Below are positions 33,902-37,367 of a stretch of DNA of 37,367 nucleotides, piece after piece. The DNA is taken from assembly GCA_030377945.1 (NCBI GenBank), contig JAUCGD010000014.1:1-37367 (forward strand), given 5' to 3'. The translations under genes and the position numbers were made by a program. A model generated the notes under the pieces. It did not search any database, was not told the origin of the DNA, and saw only the letters and a list, made by a program, of their open reading frames with translations. Each line of letters opens with the position of its first letter. Within the stretch, counting starts at the first letter, position 1. The DNA comes from Desulfobacterales bacterium HSG17 (GTDB lineage: Bacteria; Desulfobacterota; Desulfobacteria; Desulfobacterales; Desulfococcaceae).

Positions 33902-33966
33902 GTGCCTGTCTACGGATGGCCAATTTTTAAAGGATATGTAAACAGGGGAAGGGACGGTAATAAAGT

Positions 33967-34869
33967 TTGGAACGGATTGCATCCATTATTATTGAAGAGC
34001 TAAACGGGAATCTATTGTTGGATGAGACAGTAATAGCATTTGCCGAATCGTCATTGGGACTGGGGTCGGAAAAGGAAATTGAGTGTGCGCTTGCAGACGG
34101 AGAGGATGAGGTTTTATCGCTTCTGGTGCCGATGATATTGAGCCCTTCCGAAAATCTCCGAATGAAACTGGAACCGCATCTGGATAAGGTGCAAATGGCA
34201 GAGGGTGATTTGGCGAATTTGATTCTGTTGCTTTTGAAAGTACCTTCCGGGTTCCCGCTGTATGCTAGTGGAGACACTGAAATTGGGCATTTATTTTTTT
34301 CAGATGAAAATGCTGACCGATTTATCAGTCAACTGCATTTGGATTATTGCTTGCCGAAGGCGATATCGGAACAAGTGACCGCTTTTTTCACAGAGCCCAT
34401 GGAAAACAGCCGTGTGCGCCTTTTGTTCCGGGATGCTGCGGTGACATTTAATCCAGACCGCATTTCATTTTCCAATAAGGTGCTGGAAAGGCTGCATGGG
34501 CATTTGGATTTTTGGCAGGTACTGGAATTCGCGTTGCTATTTTTAGCGGAAATTGACATAGAAACCGACATCTTTGAGGCATTGTGCAGAAAGCAAGGGC
34601 AGCTTACCAAGCATACTGAAAGGCACCGTCGTTTTGAAAAGCGATTGGCTGATGGAACCAATATAGAAACGCTGATGGCTATGGGAGAGCGCCCACCGGC
34701 CGGAAATCCAATGCAAATGGAAGCCGATATGAAGCTTATCGACCTATTGGCTTATTCGGTATTCGGTCAGAGTGTCCAAAAAGATTTTATACGTCCGGTT
34801 ACCCAAATTGCGGTGCCGAAATCACAACTCGGCATTCAGAAAATGATGCCGTTGAAGGATTTTAAATGA
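33967..34869 (+). CDS. Uncharacterised soluble protein upstream of lolA-like gene
   Basis: A protein of 300 residues I do not recognise. The frame begins at TTG 33967 with GGGACGG about 10 nt upstream; no ATG occurs near the N terminus, so a TTG start is the best reading. It is rich in Leu and acidic residues ('LGLGSEKEIECALADGEDEVLSLLVPMIL'-like helices), with no signal peptide, membrane segment or metal motif; it looks all-helical. Its stop overlaps the start of the LolA-like gene (ATGA), so the two are translated together. That context hints at a role linked to envelope or lipoprotein handling, but there is no direct evidence. Confidence 0.75.
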   Translation: MERIASIIIEELNGNLLLDETVIAFAESSLGLGSEKEIECALADGEDEVLSLLVPMILSPSENLRMKLEPHLDKVQMAEGDLANLILLLLKVPSGFPLYASGDTEIGHLFFSDENADRFISQLHLDYCLPKAISEQVTAFFTEPMENSRVRLLFRDAAVTFNPDRISFSNKVLERLHGHLDFWQVLEFALLFLAEIDIETDIFEALCRKQGQLTKHTERHRRFEKRLADGTNIETLMAMGERPPAGNPMQMEADMKLIDLLAYSVFGQSVQKDFIRPVTQIAVPKSQLGIQKMMPLKDFK

Positions 34870-35576
34870 AAAGGAAAATGATGTTGAAAAGTCGTGCCCT
34901 TTGGCTGGCGGGTTTACTTATTTTTATGTATTGGGCGCCGATAAACGCCCAGGAGAATACTGCAGCAGCAGGTTTTTTGGGTGCGGACATGACCCTTGAG
35001 GAAATCATTACGGCTGTTGAAAAAAGATACGAGCATGCCGGGTTTTCCGCGTTGTTTTTTCAAGAATCCACCTTAAAGGCCATGGAAATAACGGATTCGG
35101 CCCAAGGGCGGCTTTGGATCAAACGGCCGGGGAAAATGCGGTGGGATTATGAAACTCCTGAGCCGCAGCGGATGATTACGGATGGAATCCAGATCTGGAT
35201 TCATCGCCCCGGTGATAATCAGGTGATGGTGGGCAAAGCGCCTGATTTTTTCGGTGCAGGAAAGGGTGGTGCTTTTTTAACGGATATTCGTACAGCGCGG
35301 CATAATTTTACAATTTCAAAAGAGGACGCAAATCTGCCGGAAAGTCTCAAATTGAAATTGGTTCCCAAGAAAAAAAACCAGGATGTGGAGTATATCAATA
35401 TCCTGGTGGACCGTGAAAATTTTGAAGTCACCCAGATCCTGACCTACAATATTTATGGGGATGAAACCAAAATTCGACTCACTGAAATCCGATTTGTGGA
35501 TGAAATGGATGATGGCCTGTTCCGGTTTGAAACGCCGGAGGGGACGGATGTTTTGACCTTGGAGGGACAATCATAA
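34866..35576 (+). CDS. LolA-like periplasmic outer-membrane lipoprotein carrier
   Basis: A 236-residue exported protein. A basic start (KRKMMLKSR) and hydrophobic core lead to probable cleavage after 'APINA' near residue 28. The mature part matches the LolA fold: 'LEEIITAVEKRYEHAGFSALFFQES', read as an N-terminal helix followed by the first strand, then 'GRLWIKRPGKMRWDYETPEPQRMITDG', the most conserved LolA stretch, and a C-terminal 'EIRFVDEMDDGLFRFETPEG'. LolA moves lipoproteins across the periplasm to the outer membrane. It is coupled to the unknown gene before it (4-nt overlap) and to nadA after it (1-nt overlap). A LolA paralog with another cargo is possible, as several exist in related bacteria. 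Confidence 0.9.
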   Translation: MKRKMMLKSRALWLAGLLIFMYWAPINAQENTAAAGFLGADMTLEEIITAVEKRYEHAGFSALFFQESTLKAMEITDSAQGRLWIKRPGKMRWDYETPEPQRMITDGIQIWIHRPGDNQVMVGKAPDFFGAGKGGAFLTDIRTARHNFTISKEDANLPESLKLKLVPKKKNQDVEYINILVDRENFEVTQILTYNIYGDETKIRLTEIRFVDEMDDGLFRFETPEGTDVLTLEGQS

Positions 35577-36469
35577 TGAAAGATAAAATTCGGGCATTGG
35601 CCAAAGAAAAAAACGCGATCATTCTCGCCCACAATTACCAACCGGGAGAGATTCAGGAAATTGCTGATCTTTGCGGAGACTCACTGGAGCTTTCCATCCG
35701 AGCAGCAGAAACAGAGGCGGAGGTCATTGTTTTCTGCGGGGTTCATTTCATGGCGGAAACCGCCTCTATTTTATCCCCGGACAAAAAAGTATTGCTTCCC
35801 AATTTGGACGCCGGTTGCCCCATGGCCGATATGGTCACCCCTGGTGCACTTCAATTGAAAATGGCGGAATTGGGGAACCCACCGGTGGTCACCTATGTGA
35901 ATTCATCTGCTGCCGTCAAAGCCCTTACGACCATCTGTTGCACATCCGCCAATGTCGTTGATGTGGTCAACAGCATGGATGAAGATGAATTATTAATGGT
36001 TCCGGATAAGAATCTGGCCCAGTGGGCGGCCCGGCATACAAAGAAAAAATTGCATTTGTGGGAAGGCTACTGCCATGTTCACGATCGGTTGAAAGCCCCT
36101 GAACTTTCCGCAACCAAGGCCAAATATCCGGATGCACTTGTATTGGCCCACCCCGAGTGCCGTCCAGAGGTCCTGGATTTGGCTGATCACGTGGTTTCAA
36201 CTTCCGGCATGCTGCGATTTGCCGTTGAAAGTGATCATACTGAATTTATCGTGGGAACGGAAAAAGGACTTTTATATGGATTGCAAAAACAGAATCCGGA
36301 AAAGCTTTTTCATCCGGCCGCACCTCATATGACCTGCCCCAACATGAAGAAAATAACAGTGCACGATGTGCTGGACTGCCTTACCGATCTTTCGAATGAA
36401 GTCAAAGTTCCGGAGGATATCCGCTTGCCGGCTTTGAAGGCGGTGGAGGGGATGATCGCCATCAAGTAA
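35576..36469 (+). CDS. nadA: Quinolinate synthase
   Basis: A 297-residue [4Fe-4S] enzyme that condenses iminoaspartate with dihydroxyacetone phosphate to quinolinate, the first committed step of NAD synthesis. The three cluster-binding cysteines are C81 ('DAGCPM'), C166 ('WEGYCHVH') and C254 ('HMTCPNMKK'), with substrate-binding motifs 'ILAHNYQPGEIQEIADLCGDS', here noted as H19 through the GDS motif, and 'TYVNSSAAVKA'. The length is that of the compact NadA class. Its ATG overlaps the stop of the LolA-like gene by 1 nt. No nadB or nadC is in the window. Cluster lability to oxygen fits an anaerobic host. Confidence 0.95.
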   Translation: MKDKIRALAKEKNAIILAHNYQPGEIQEIADLCGDSLELSIRAAETEAEVIVFCGVHFMAETASILSPDKKVLLPNLDAGCPMADMVTPGALQLKMAELGNPPVVTYVNSSAAVKALTTICCTSANVVDVVNSMDEDELLMVPDKNLAQWAARHTKKKLHLWEGYCHVHDRLKAPELSATKAKYPDALVLAHPECRPEVLDLADHVVSTSGMLRFAVESDHTEFIVGTEKGLLYGLQKQNPEKLFHPAAPHMTCPNMKKITVHDVLDCLTDLSNEVKVPEDIRLPALKAVEGMIAIK

Positions 36470-36503
36470 ATCTTAAATACTGTTTGACCAAAATTCCGCC
36501 AAA

Positions 36504-36893
36504 TCAATAAATCAATGGGCCGGATTCCTGGCCCAGCCACTGTATTGCTGTTCCCCGGCTTCGAAAAATTTCCATGTTAAACTGGGTTTCCCTGGCGATA
36601 AAACGGCCCATATTTATGGTTTCAAATGATGTCGAGTGAGAAGAAATGAGGACAGCCATTTGAGTGCCTTCCGGGAAAAAAATCTTATGAGAACTTACAA
36701 ATTTAATGATTTGTTCGCAATCCTCTGGGAAGGCAGCATTTTGATAGTCTATGAGCAGGTGAGAGAAGGAATATTCTAAAAGTACTTGAAGGGCCTCCTC
36801 CCGTGACTGATAAATTTCATCGCCGGTGACAGTGCCGCTAAAATTAATTTCGACGAATTTCAAATCCTGGTATCTTTTAATATTATAGGCCAT
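36504..36893 (-). CDS. Small STAS/SpoIIAA-like protein, paralog A
   Basis: A 129-residue soluble protein of unknown function. Its pattern, an N-terminal strand 'YQDLKFVEINFSG', a helix after 'TGDEIYQSREEAL', a strand 'SHLLIDYQNA' and later 'QMAVLIS', resembles the alternating alpha/beta fold of SpoIIAA/STAS-like proteins, but I cannot confirm this by eye. It is about 40% identical in appearance to the next gene upstream on the same strand (36903), sharing 'DEIYQSRE', 'IKF(V/I)S(S/T)HK' and 'FFPEGT/VFPEGT'. There is no clear ribosome-binding site and only a 9-nt gap, so translation is probably coupled. Confidence 0.75.
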   Translation of the reverse strand: MAYNIKRYQDLKFVEINFSGTVTGDEIYQSREEALQVLLEYSFSHLLIDYQNAAFPEDCEQIIKFVSSHKIFFPEGTQMAVLISSHSTSFETINMGRFIARETQFNMEIFRSRGTAIQWLGQESGPLIY

Positions 36894-36902
36894 AATTTAA
36901 TT

Positions 36903-37292
36903 TTAATAGAGTAGAACAGTGGGACCAAATTCTAACCATTTCAATGCTGTTTCACGGCTCATGAAAAGATCCATGCTGAACTTGGTTTCTTTGGCGATAA
37001 AGCGTATTAGGCTCACTGCCTCAAGGGTTATGGTCTGCGGTGATACAACCACTGCGACTTTAGTGCCTTCAGGGAAAACCGTTTTGTGAGTGCTTATAAA
37101 TTTAATCATTCGCTCCTTGTCATCCGGTAAAATGGCATCGAACTGGTTGATGAGCAGATTAAAAATAGATTCTTCGTTGCATATGGGAAGTACATCCTCC
37201 CTGGATTGGTAAATCTCATCGCAAGTCATGGTTCCTTTGCAAATGATCTCAATAAACTGATAATCGGTATCAATATCAATATGATAGGGCAT
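36903..37292 (-). CDS. Small STAS/SpoIIAA-like protein, paralog B
   Basis: A 129-residue protein with the same length and layout as its downstream neighbour: 'YQFIEIICKGTMTCDEIYQSRED', split here as a strand plus the shared 'DEIYQSRED' helix start, then 'IFNLLINQFDAILPDD', 'VFPEGTKVAVVVSP', and a C-terminal 'RETALKWL'. The two are a tandem duplication. A role in protein-protein signalling is possible if the STAS-like fold is right, but no partner is visible. The upstream 75 bp to the window end are AT-rich and hold no clear promoter. Confidence 0.75.
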   Translation of the reverse strand: MPYHIDIDTDYQFIEIICKGTMTCDEIYQSREDVLPICNEESIFNLLINQFDAILPDDKERMIKFISTHKTVFPEGTKVAVVVSPQTITLEAVSLIRFIAKETKFSMDLFMSRETALKWLEFGPTVLLY

Positions 37293-37367
37293 CGCAGGTG
37301 TCGCTTAATTTGATTGAAATGATAGCTATAATCCCTTTTTATTAAAATAATCAGGAGTATACACCAA

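Noticed and set aside
1..37367. CRISPR arrays, tRNA/rRNA genes, prophage or intact transposase
   Set aside because: No regularly spaced repeats, cloverleaf-like or rRNA-like sequence, or transposase motifs were seen.

Overview
The window looks like the chromosome of an anaerobic deltaproteobacterium, probably a Desulfobacterota/Desulfobacterales-type organism. This is inferred from an iron-sulfur-rich GltD-like oxidoreductase, a COG1313-type radical SAM protein, oxygen-sensitive NadA, a very dense set of multidomain histidine kinases, a cytosolic group-2-like [NiFe] hydrogenase, and a dispersed inverted-repeat element beginning TGGCTTCGTAAAAAG. No tRNA, rRNA, CRISPR array, phage or intact insertion sequence was seen.

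Layout. (1) 1-3.6 kb: a TetR regulator diverges from a large Fe-S/FAD oxidoreductase across an intergenic region with two related palindromes, probably the TetR operators. (2) 4.1-7.2 kb: a periplasmic binding protein is translationally coupled to a membrane hybrid histidine kinase. The pair is flanked by two ~72-bp direct repeats. (3) 7.5-19.6 kb: nine genes on the + strand form what reads as one signalling island: FIST sensor protein, soluble PAS kinase, hydrogenase small subunit, hydrogenase large subunit, soluble kinase with two receivers, 7TM-DISM/PAS/PAS kinase, stand-alone receiver, and GAF/HD-GYP protein.

The hydrogenase pair has no Tat signal and no electron-transfer partner or maturation genes beside it, and is embedded among kinases. 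I interpret it as an H2-sensing (group 2b/2c-like) regulatory hydrogenase feeding phosphorelay and c-di-GMP turnover. The small subunit carries Asp in place of the second cysteine of the proximal-cluster CxxC, which is the most unusual residue in the system.

(4) 19.8-32.4 kb: a nucleoside uptake and catabolism locus. On the - strand, reading from 28.9 kb down, are pyrimidine-nucleoside phosphorylase, deoxyribose-phosphate aldolase, phosphopentomutase, a BMP-type binding protein, an ABC ATPase, two permeases and purine nucleoside phosphorylase. On the + strand, diverging, are a nucleobase/nucleoside deaminase and two adenosine-deaminase paralogs, the second lacking catalytic residues. Together these could import (deoxy)nucleosides and convert them to free bases plus central-metabolism sugars.

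(5) 32.3-37.4 kb: a radical SAM protein, a two-domain thioredoxin with active site WCSAC, an unknown protein coupled to a LolA-like carrier and quinolinate synthase, and two tandem small paralogs of unknown function. Coordinates of starts were chosen by ribosome-binding-site position where possible. Family names come from reading motifs by eye, not from database searches.
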